Shown one piece after another: positions 11,757-22,271 of a stretch of DNA of 64,000 bases. The DNA comes from Sipunculus nudus (lineage: Eukaryota; Annelida; Sipuncula; Golfingiida; Sipunculidae), in contig CM049318.1 in NCBI GenBank assembly GCA_026874595.1, forward strand, positions 34,929,956-34,993,955, read 5' to 3'. The notes beneath the pieces are model-generated. The model did no database searches. It was not told the DNA's origin and saw only the letters and a program-made list of their open reading frames with translations. Numbering within the stretch: position 1 is the stretch's first letter; each line of letters begins with the position of its first letter. The translations under genes were made by a program, and so were the position numbers.

Positions 11757-13380
11757 TTTTAGCTCAGCTGACTTTCAGTCATGCTGGGCTCTAGCGATGG
11801 GTCTTTTCCGTGTCTGTCCGGCCGTACCTCCGTTAGCAGGGCACAAATCGTAACTTAAGGGCTAGGATCATGAACCCTATGCAGTCTTAGAGGTACTAAA
11901 ACGATCTCTTTACAAACTTGAAATTAGGTCACTGCGACATATATTCTCTGAGTTACGGGGTGTGTTTTCATCCTCCAGAATTAATTCTTATAGCCAAAAT
12001 TTTCATCCCAAACCTTCCTTATTTCACATACAGCTCACCTACCAACAGGGGAAAAATCATAATTATTTTGAGGTCACAAGGGCAAAGGTCATGGTCACAG
12101 GAGCCACTTCTTTTAAATGTCTGTGGATGCATTTTAAGCCAAACCTTTTATTCCAAATCTTTAATCTTTCAAATATAGCTCATATACTAAGTGGGAGAAG
12201 AATCCTATAGAGTTTGAGGTCACAGTGTCAAAGGTCAGGTTTACAGGATCCACTTTTTTGAAAAGGTAGTGGACACATTTCACGCTAGACTTTTCATTCC
12301 AAACCTTCCAGCACTGATATTGCTTCTCTGCAAACAGGGGAAAAGACCTGTTGAATTTGAGGTCAAAGGTCAAGTTCACAGCACCCACTTCTTGCGTGGA
12401 ATCATTTTCAGGCAAACTTTCAATATACTTTCCATCTGTCATCTATGGCTTACCTATCAATAGGGGAAGAATTTGCCCCAAGTTTGGTCTCTTATTAGAG
12501 GATGTGTGATATCAAATGTCAGACTTGTCAGAAATCCATTACGTCTGCCAGTTAGCCACCCTTGAAATCCTTTTGTCAGTGCAGTTTGTCTGATTTCAGA
12601 CCAGTAAATGCAGTCGGACGTATATTTAAGTAATCTTGCAAAATTTAGTGGTGTTCCTTTTGAGACTGACAGGTGTTAAGCAAGCAGTGGGAATAGTTCC
12701 TGATAGCTTAACAATCATACATTTTTCCTCAGACCATCAATTCACTGTGTTTTAATCAGACATAGGTGATATATATTTCTGTTTTTCCTCAATGTTTGGT
12801 CCGATTTAGAGAATGATTGTTGTCTGATTCCAGACCTGTAAGAAGTCCAATATGGCCACCAGGCAACCATCTTTTAATTCCTTTTGATCATATTATCTCA
12901 AGAACAGTTAAAGTGAATGCAGTTGGATGTATATTTATGTAATCTTGTAAAGGATTGGGTCTAATATTTCTTAATAATTATTACCATCATTTATAAATGT
13001 TCAGTACAGTTGGCTTGTATTAAATAAAAATACATACAGAAGCACCTGTTTCTCAATAATTCTTGCATGGATTTCCTTGATTTTTGCTATATATTTTGAT
13101 CTTATATTTGGCCTATGTGGTGTTTCTTTTGAGACTGACAGGTATCAAGCAAGCTATGGGAATAGTTCCTGATAGCTCAACATTCATACATTTTTCCTCA
13201 GACCATCAATTCACTGTGTTTTAGCCAGACATTGATGATATATATTTCTGTTGTCGTAGAAAATTTCAACAAATTAGCGAACAGGTTCTTCAAAAATTTG
13301 ACTGGAAGTTGTGAATCTCAGCCCATGATGTCGCAGGTCATGCTTGGCAGCTAAACGTCATGACCCATGGGTCACTTGTT
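11757..13380 (+). mobile_element. Family-1 element
   Basis: Left end TTTTAGCTCAGCTGACTTTC; right end GGCAGCTAAACGTCATGACC then the palindrome region CCATGGGTC and ACTTGTT. The body has several CACATA..GCTCACCTACCAAC blocks alternating with AGGTCA-rich blocks. No protein-coding signature; open frames inside are incidental. Confidence 0.6.
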
Positions 13381-16360
13381 TAATTATTGGTTCATATTAG
13401 AGGATGTTAGTTGTTCAATTTCCGACCTGTCAGAAATCCAATATGGCCACCACGAAACCATCTTTAAATTCCTTTAGAACATATTATCTCAAGAACTATT
13501 TAAGTGTATGCAGTGGGAAGTATATTAATGAAATCTTGCATTGGGTCAAAGATTTCTTAATAAATATGACCACCATTTATGAAAACACAGTACAGTTGGC
13601 ATGTATTGAATAAAATTTAATACAGAAGTCTTGCATGGATTTCCTTGATTTTTTAGCTCAGCTGACTTTCAGTCATGCTGGGCTATAGCGATGGGTCTTT
13701 GTCCGTCGTCCTTCCGTCTGTCCGTCCGGCCGTCCGGCCGGCCGCAGGGCACAAATCGTAACCGTAGGGGCTAGAGCCATGAACCCTATGCAGTCTTAGA
13801 GGTTATAAAAAGATCTCCTTGCAAACCTGAAATTAGGTCACTGCGACCTATATTCTCGAAGTTATGGGGTGTGTTTGCACCCCCAGAAATAACTCTTTGA
13901 GACAAAATTTTCATCCCAAACCTTCCATCTTTCACATACAGCTCACCTACCAACAGGGGAAGAACCATAATTTTTTTAGGTCAAAAGGTCAAAGGTCAAG
14001 GTCACAGGAGCCTCTTCTTTGAAAAGCCTGTGGATGCATTTTAAGCCAACCCTTTCATCCCAATTCTTTGATCTTTCACATATAGCTCACCTACTAAGTT
14101 GGAGAAGAATCCTATAGATTTTGATTTCACAAGGTCAAAGGTCAGGGTCACAGGATCCACTTCTTTGAAAAGATTGTTGACACATTTCAAGCTAGACTTT
14201 TCATTCCAAACCTTCCAGCACTGATATCGCTTCTCTGCCAACAGGTGAAAAGACCTGTTGATTTTGAGGTCAAAGGTCAAGTTCACAGCACCCACTTCTT
14301 GCGTGGAGTCATTTTCAGGCAAACTTTTCAATCTGTACCTTCCATCTGTCATATATGGCTTACCTACCAATAAGGGAAGAAGCCTATTGATGTTGAGGTC
14401 AAAAAGTGAAAGGTCAAGGTCACAATATTTAATTGTTCTAAATGCTTGTGAGCATGTTTCAAGTGTAACTGTTCAACCCAAACCTTCAGTCTTTCACATA
14501 TGCCACATCTATGCATCACTCAGTTTGACTCAAACTTCATATTTACGGGTCTTTTTGCTTGAATAAATAACTTATTGATTTTGGGGTCAGCTGGTCAGCA
14601 GGTTAAAGGTTGCAGGTCAAAGTTATTCAACCATTGGTTGCCAAGTAATTACACCAGATTTAAGTGGCTAGTAGTTGCCCATCATTTAGAAAGAATCCAG
14701 TTGATATATGGGCAAAAGGCCAAGGTCATAGGTCAGGTATGTTCACAATTACTTATTTTATGGACCATCTCTATTTTTTCTTGTATATATAACCATCCCA
14801 CTCCAGCTGGTACATCTCCCAGTGTGGCTGTAATTGTGAGTGACACTGGTGACATATGATTCCCTTTTGTATCAGCCTATTAGGTGATAAGGCTCAGTGA
14901 TAAGTACCTCGTTACTTCATAACAAAAACACTGTTGTCAGAATGCTCCAGCCAGGCATTTAGACTATGAGAGTATAGTATTAATGTTTAGCTACTGATTT
15001 ATAAGATGATGGGAACATTTTGCAGTTTATTTTATGGAATCCTAGCAATAAACTTAGTTTCCTAGATATCTGAATATTTTAATATATATCACCACATATA
15101 AAAGCATGTGTTTGTTCTCATAATATGTGGATGTGTACCTTGATTTAGGATGGCTTTTTGTTTTATTTCAAGACTCTTAGTCATTCTCTCTGCATTTCTT
15201 TTCTTTCAGGTTTGGCAGTTTACCTACCCTGCTGACCCCATTGAAAAGCAGAGAGATAATAAAAAATATTGGACTTACACTTTTTACAATTACATATCTA
15301 TAAATCTGATATGAGGGCCTGGACATGCCTTTTGAATTATTTTGGGCATTCATTACTGGATAATTTGCCCCAAGTTTGGTCTCTTATTGGAGAATGTGGG
15401 ATATCAAATGTCAAACTTGTCAGAAATCCATTATGTCTGCCAGTTAGCCACCTTAGAAATTCTTTCTTCAGTGAAGTTTCAGTAATTTTTCATTAATGTT
15501 TGGTCCAATTTAGAGTATGTTTGTTGTCTGATTTCAGACTTGCCAGAAGTCCAATATGGCCACCAGGCAACCATCTTTTAATTCCTTTTGATCATATTAT
15601 CTCAAGAACAGTTAAAGTGAATGCAGTTGGATGTATATTTATGTAATCTTGTAAAGGATTGGGTCAAATATTTCTGAATAAATATTACCATCATTTATAA
15701 AAGTGCAGTACAGTTGGCTTGTATTGAATAAAAATTCATACAGAAGCACCTGTTTCTCAATAATTCTTGCATGTATTTCCATGATTTTTGCTATATATTT
15801 TGATCTTATATTTGCCCTTTGTGGTGTTCCTTTTGAGACTGACAGGTTTCAAGCAAGCTGTTGGAATAGTTCCTGTTAGCTTAACAATCATTCATTTTCC
15901 TCAGACCATCAATTCACTGTGTTTTAACCAGACATAGGTGATATATATTTCTGTTGTAATAGAAAATTTTCAACAAATTGGCAAATTGGTTCTTCAAAAT
16001 TTGACTGGAAGTTGTGAATCTCAGTCCATGATGTCACAGGTCATGCTTGGCAGCTGAGCGTCATGACCCATGGGTCACTTGTTTCTATTTATTTTGATCT
16101 TATATTTGGCCAGTGTGGTACTCCTTTTGAGACTGATATGTATCAAGCAAGCTGTAGGATTAGTTCCTGATAGCTCAAAAACCATACATTTTGCCTCAGA
16201 CCATCAATTCACTGTGTTTTAACCAGACATATGTGATATATATTTATGTCAGCGTAGAAAGTTTCAACAAAATTGGCATATAGGTTCTTCAACAATTTAA
16301 CTGGAAGTTATGAATCGCAGCCCATGATGTCGAGTGTCATGACTCATGGGTCACTTGTTT
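13381..16360 (+). repeat. Older family-1 copy split by a younger insertion
   Basis: Bases 13381-13650 and 16084-16360 match consecutive parts of a family-1 body (compare 13060-13380). The break lies within CCTTGATTTTTGCTATATAT, where the element at 13651-16083 is inserted. The right part ends ATGACTCATGGGTCACTTGT. Confidence 0.6.
13651..16083 (+). mobile_element. Family-1 element, young 2.43 kb copy 1
   Basis: Left end TTTTAGCTCAGCTGACTTTC with a hairpin partner AGTCATGCTGGGCT; right end CAGCTGAGCGTCATGACC, palindrome TGACCCATGGGTCA, tail CTTGTT. Almost the same over its full length as the copy at 19175-21615, which suggests recent movement or duplication. Rich in AGGTCA half-sites (four in 27 bp at 13978-14104's start, 13978-14004). 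No enzyme encoded. Confidence 0.7.
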
Positions 16361-16435
16361 TACTAAATGACAACAATCATGTCAGTTCTCAGCTGTGATT
16401 ACATCTAGTTTCCCTAAACCTGGTGTGTTTATTGA

Positions 16436-17185
16436 TCACAAGTGGATGCCCTATACTTATCACCCTGTCTGTCTGTCTGTTTGTCTGTCTGTCCATCCGT
16501 CCATCCACACAAATTTGTTTCCAGGTGATAACTCCAGGTTGGATTGACACATGGATTGCAAACTTATCTTACACATGGCTCACCACTAAAGCAAGAACCT
16601 ATAATATTTTAGGGTCACGAGGTCAAAGGTCAAGGTCACATGACTCACTTATTTCCATCTTGCTCATTTAGCTGACTTGCCTGTATGGGGAAAGCATAAA
16701 TAATTTTGGTGTCACAAGGTCAATTGTCACGGTCACAGGGCCCATCCATTCACATATTAGTTTATGGATGATAATTCTGCTTTGAAAAGACAAACTGGCT
16801 TCATTCTTGATTTACTAATGACCCACCACTTAAGTAAATTCATTTGGATTTTCAGGGTTCAGGGATCAAAGTTGAAGGTCACAGGAGCCATATCTTTAAA
16901 AAGATGCTTTTCATCCCGAACCTTCCCTCTTTCACACATGGCTTATCTACCCAAAATGAGGAAATCTGTAGATTTTGAGGTTACCTGGTCTGAGGTCAAG
17001 GTCACTTTTTAAAAGATTGTTACAATAATCTTAATGCTGCAAGTTCAAGGATATTTAGTTATAAGAATTTTTGGTCACAGTGTCATCGGTTAAGGTCACC
17101 GGACTGTCATTCTAAAAAAAATTTCTTTAAAAATATCCTTATAGACAAATTTAGCTGAGCGCCGAGACCCATTGGTCCTTAGTTT
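16436..17185 (+). mobile_element. Family-1 element, short type, left end lost
   Basis: The body resembles the short element at 9302-10060 (GATAACTCCAGGTTGGATTG). The right end TTAGCTGAGCGCCGAGACCC then ATTGGTCCTTAGTTT is a mutated version of the family end. A (TGTC)n-like run lies near 16467-16496. No clear left hairpin. Confidence 0.5.
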
Positions 17186-17439
17186 AGTCAGCCTTATTTG
17201 AATGTTTTGTCAAGCAGTATCAGATATAAGATATTGAGGTTTCACGAGTAACCTCGATGTTACAGAAAATAAACAGATAAAAATAAATCTCTACATATCT
17301 TTCTGTATATTCTCTATATGTTAACTATGTTTGTGATCGGTTCACCGGCCGCCTACCGCCTACCCCCCCCCCCCCCCCGCACACACTCCTATCCGCAAAT
17401 CATTAGAGATATTTAATGACAATAACTTTCTCTTTCAGG

Positions 17440-18790
17440 GGGACGGAGGGGAGAAGACCTCCGCCCTCTGTTTAACAATACGTCACCGATATCGGCCATG
17501 GAACCTAAAGAAGTTTACTTTGACCTGGAAACTACAGGTTTATGTAAGTTTACATTGTCTTTACTTTGTATATTACACTTCAAAATGTAACATTTAAACA
17601 ACAGGTGGTATATATATCATGCCACCGTCATAACTAGTTCAATTAGATGACATATAGCAACTTTACACCAGCTGCATTTATTTACGTGTCTAAGGTACAA
17701 GTAAACCCTTGGTTATAATTATACGGGTGATATATAGACATTTTAATAAAACTTTCAGTTGTGAGTTGCCTTGTAAGGCCTTTATAAAATATATTTTATT
17801 TACATTGGACATGAAACATAAGCAATAATTCGATGCCTTAGTAATAATAGGCTGTCCTAGTCAGGGATTTCTGTATGGGCATGCATGCGAAAGCTACGTG
17901 GCATGTGGATTAATTATACAATGGGTGGCTATCACTTTGTGTCAGGTGCTGCCATCTAGCGACAGGAAGTAAATCGACTGGGCCAGTCTGAGCAGCAACA
18001 TATGTATATTGATGGAGGTTTTATAAATTGCAATCTACTTGACCATTAAACTAAGGTAACTCATTAAGCGCCTAAAAGAAATATCATGAATGCCTATCTG
18101 TGCTTAGAAAAGATGTGTGCACATTTCTCGATTATTCAATATTTTCAACATTGAAGAACCGTATGTATTAAATGTTCTAAAATCAACTGTTAGATCAATG
18201 AAAAAATCAAATAAAATTATAATGAAATATTTGATACACTTATAGTGCAAGAGGAACCCCATATCACTCAGATAGCTGCCGTGGGTCCCATGGGCGAGTT
18301 CAACGAATACGTCATGCCAGATAAACCAATCAACCCAGAGGCTTCAAGGGTCACGGGGATCAAGGTCGAAGAAGGTCAGATGTACTTCAAAGGAGAGAAG
18401 GTCAACGCTCTGGGCATTGAAGCAGCTCTGACGAAATTGTTCGACTTTCTTGGAGAAGGAGTAACTCTTGTCGGGCATAACGCTCACCGTTTTGACTTTC
18501 CTGTTCTATTCAAAGCCGTGGTCGCTTGCGACATGCTGGAAAAATTGACCCAGAGTGTAGCGGAAGTTTTGGACACCTGGACATTATTCAGGGATATTCA
18601 ACCAGGGATGTTTTCATACAGACAAGAGCATTTAGTAGCGGAATTCTTGGGCGAATCATACGGTGCCCATAATGCATTAGCGGATGTGACGTCATTAAAG
18701 AAACTGGTGTCACGTGTGGCGCCCTCTGACGAGAACAAAGCGATGCATACAGCATCAGCCGATTATTTGATATTCCAGTTACATTTCTGA
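17440..18790 (+). CDS. DEDDh 3'-5' exonuclease, PML/PLEX9-like, copy A
   Basis: Coding exons 17440-17543 and 18246-18790. The first follows a good acceptor (CTTTCTCTTTCAG) and contains an ATG in strong context at 17498; from there the spliced frame is 196 codons. The donor is T|GTAAGT and the acceptor CACTTATAG. The protein is one exonuclease domain: motif I FDLETTGL (D9, E11), motif II VGHNAHRFDFPVL (D99), motif III AHNALADV (H157, D162). All five DEDDh residues are present, so nuclease activity is expected. The family degrades single DNA or RNA strands 3' to 5'; substrate and location cannot be read. The nearest relatives I recognise are the exonuclease domain of PML isoform I and PML-like exonucleases, with TREX more distant. 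Frame is also open upstream of the ATG to the acceptor (phase 1, as in copies B-D), so a further upstream exon may exist. The only + strand copy. Confidence 0.85.
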
Positions 18791-19174
18791 CTGTTAAATC
18801 CTGCCATCAAGCGACATTTATAATAATATATGTGAATATATTATACAGTTTCATAGTTTCTCATGGCATTAGCTGTGATCTACTTGTCACTTTTTTTTCA
18901 AAAGGTACGGAGTTTAGACCCTCACTGAACAAGAACCGAAGTTTGTAATTGCCCCATTTCAGGCTGGAAGTACTTTAACGTGTTTTGGCTTTCCTAAGGT
19001 AAAACTAGAGAAATGCGGACTTTATTGATTCATAATTCTTCAAATCACATAAAAAAAAAAACTGTTTTGAGCATCACATATAGTACTATGTGGCAAAAAG
19101 CATCTGTATTTGACGCTAAATATATTTTTCTTAAACTTCAGACGATTTTAAATTTTGTTCCATCAAATAGTAGA
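18791..19174. other. 3' flank of exonuclease A
   Basis: No gene seen. No perfect AATAAA was noticed close to the stop; AATAATATA near 18820 is the nearest AT-rich candidate. Confidence 0.5.
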
Positions 19175-21615
19175 TTTTAGCTCAGCTGACTTTCAGTCAT
19201 GCTGGGCTATAGCGATGGGTCTTTGTCCGGCGTCCTTCCGTGTGTCCGTCCGGCCGTCCGGTCGGCCGTCCGTCCGTTAGCAGGGCACAAATCGTAACCG
19301 TAGGGGCTAGGGCCATGAACCCTATGCAGTCTTAGAGGTTATAAAAAGATCTCCTTGCAAACCTGAAATTAGGTCACTGCGACCTATATTCTCGAAGTTA
19401 TGGGGTGTGTTTGCACCCCCCAGAAATAACTCTTTGAGACAAAATTTTCATCCCAAACCTTCCATCTTTCACATACAGCTCACCTACCAACAGGGGAAGA
19501 ACCATAATTTTTTTAGGTCAAAAGGTCAAAGGTCAAGGTCACAGGAGCCTCTTCTTTGAAAAGCCTGTGGATGCATTTTAAGCCAACCCTTTCATCCCAA
19601 TTCTTTGATCTTTCACATATAGCTCACCTACTAAGTTGGAGAAGAATCCTATAGATTTTGAGGTCACAAGGTCAAAGGTCAGGGTCACAGGATCCACTTC
19701 TTTGAAAAGGTAGTGGACACATTTCAAGCTAGACTTTTCATTCCAAACCTTCCAGCACTGATATCGCTTCTCTGCCAACAGGGGAAAACATCTTGATTTT
19801 GAGGTCAAAGGTCAAGTTCACAGCACCCACTTCTTGTGTGGAATCATTTTCAGGCAAACTTTTCAATTTGTACCTTCCATCTGTCATATATGGCTTACCT
19901 ACCAATAAGGGAAGAAGCCTATTGATGTTGAGGTCAAAAAGTCAAAGGTCAAGGTCACAATATTTAATTGTTCTAAATGCTTGTGAGCATATTTCAAGTG
20001 TAACTGTTCAACCCAAACCTTCAGTCTTTCACATATGCCACATCTATGCATCACTCAGTTTGACTCAAATTTCATATTTATGGGTCTTTTTGTTTGAATA
20101 AATAACTTATTGATTTTGGGGTCAGCTGGTCAGCAGGTTAAAGGTTGCAGGTCAAAGTAATTCACCCATTGGTTGCCAAGTAATTACCCCAGATTTAAGT
20201 GGTCAGTAGTTACCCATCATTTAGAAAGAATCCAGTTGATATATGGGCAAATGGCCAAGGTAATAGGTCAGGGATGTTCACAATTACTTATTTTATAGAC
20301 CATCTCTATTTTTCTTGTATATATAACAATCCCACTCCAGCTGGTACATCTCCCTGTGTGGCTGTAATTGCGAGTGAACTGGTGACATATGACTCCCTTT
20401 TGTATCAGCCTATTAAGTGATAAGGCTCGGTGATAAGTACCTCGTTACTTCATAACAAAAACACTGTTGTCAGAATGCTTCAGCCAGGCATTAAGACTAT
20501 GAGAGTATAGTATTAAGGTTTAGCTACTGATTTATAAGATGATGGGAACATTTTGCAGTTTATTTTATGGAATCCTAGCAATAAACTTAGTTTCCTAGAT
20601 ATCTGAATATTTTAATATATATCACCACATATAAAAGCAAGTGTTTGTTCTCATAATATGTGGATGTGTACCTTGATTTAGGATGGCTTTTTGTTTTATT
20701 TCAAGACTCTTAGTCATGCTTTCTGCATTTCTTTTCTTTCAGGTTTGGCAGTTTACCTACCCTGCTGACCCCATTGAAAAGCAGAGTGATAATAAAAATA
20801 TTGGACTTACACTTTTTACAATTGCATATCTATAAATCTGATATGAGGGCCTGGACATGCCTTTTGAATTATTTTGGGCATTTATTACTGGATAATTTGC
20901 CCCAAGTTTGGTCTCTTATTGGAGAATGTGGGATATCAAATGTCATACTTGTCAGAAATCCATTATGTCTGCCAGTTAGCCACCTTAGAAATTCTTTCTT
21001 CAGGGCAGTTTCAGTAATGTTTCTTTAATGTTTGGTCCGATTTAAAGAATGTTTGTTGTCTGATTTCAGACTTGTCAGAAGTCCAATATGGCCGCCAGGC
21101 AACCATCTTTTAATTCCTTTTGATCATATTATCTCAAGAACAGTTAAAGTGAATGCAGTTGGATGTATATTTATGAAATCTTGTAAAGGATTGGGTCAAA
21201 TATTTCTGAATAAATATTACCATCATTTATAAAAGTGCAGTACAGTTGGCTTGTATTGAATAAAAATTCATACAGAAGCACATGTTTCTCAATAATTCTT
21301 GCATGAAACTCCTTGATTTTTGCTATATATTTTGATCTTATATTTGCCCTTTGTGGTGTTCCTTTTGAAACTGACAGGTTTCAAGCAAGCTGTTGGAATA
21401 GTTCCTGATAGCTTAACAATCATGCATTTTCCTCAGACCATCAATTCACTGTGTTTTAACCAGACATAGGTGATATATATTTCTGTTGTCATAGAAAATT
21501 TTCAACAAATTGGCAAATTGGTTCTTCAAAATTTGACTAGAAGTTGTGAATCTCAGTCCATGATGTCACAGGTCATGCTTGGCAGCTGAGCGTCATGACC
21601 CATGGGTCACTTGTT
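19175..21615 (+). mobile_element. Family-1 element, young 2.44 kb copy 2
   Basis: Same ends and order as 13651-16083 with only scattered substitutions and small indels, in the same orientation on the other side of exonuclease copy A. Left end TTTTAGCTCAGCTGACTTTC; right end CATGACCCATGGGTCACTTG then TT. Non-coding. Confidence 0.7.
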
Positions 21616-22004
21616 ATATTTGATAATGTATTGTATGAATCTCTTACTACTGGCTTTGTGAAATAATGAGTACGCATTAATAACGAAAGATATAAAAAGA
21701 GTAAGTGACAGGAAAATTTCTGCTCGGATTTTCTTAAATGAAAGGCTTTTACAAACTCTTTATGAATGCATTTATACAAGTGTCCCGTTGTTATATTTTC
21801 GTTAGGGTTTGTTCAGGATTGTGAACGAAAGCATTCCGATCGTATTTAGCAGCCTTTGCAATGGTATATATGGTGTAATGTTCGTATTTATATAACTTTT
21901 GTTTGTTTCCTATTTAGGTTAATGGGATTATGGTTTATGATAATCTTCTGTTATTGTTCAAAATGACTATGTCAAAAAGTATTTTAGTATTCTCTCTCCC
22001 TCTC

Positions 22005-22006
22005 CA

Positions 22007-22051
<45 letters not shown>
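22005..22051. repeat. (CT)n microsatellite
   Basis: CT tract, with further CT-rich sequence to about 22110. A short (AGAT)n run lies at about 22495-22515 inside the last intron of lipase 1. Confidence 0.9.
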
Positions 22052-22054
<3 letters not shown>

Positions 22055-22203
22055 GTCCACCCTCTCTTTCTGTATGTTTCTCTCTCTCTGTGTCTCTCTC
22101 ACACACAGGGATATAAGTATTATTTATCACATTTTCATACATGAACACAAACACAGATCAATGTTTTATCATTATATATTGCTAACAACGGTTAATATAT
22201 ATA

Positions 22204-22209
22204 TTTATT
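22204..22209 (-). terminator. Poly(A) signal AATAAA for lipase 1
   Basis: AATAAA on the minus strand, about 63 nt past the lipase 1 stop codon; a normal distance for a short 3' UTR. Confidence 0.5.
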
Positions 22210-22271
22210 TTAATGAAAAGTGGGAATCCCTCTCTGTACTCGCCACAGTTAGCGTCAGCTACCATCTTACC

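Noticed and set aside
12161-14859. Frames of 90-110 codons that recur at 14041-14566 and 19578-20101
   Set aside because: They recur only because the repeat element recurs; both strands are open to similar degree, no domain is seen, and the frames are broken differently in each copy.
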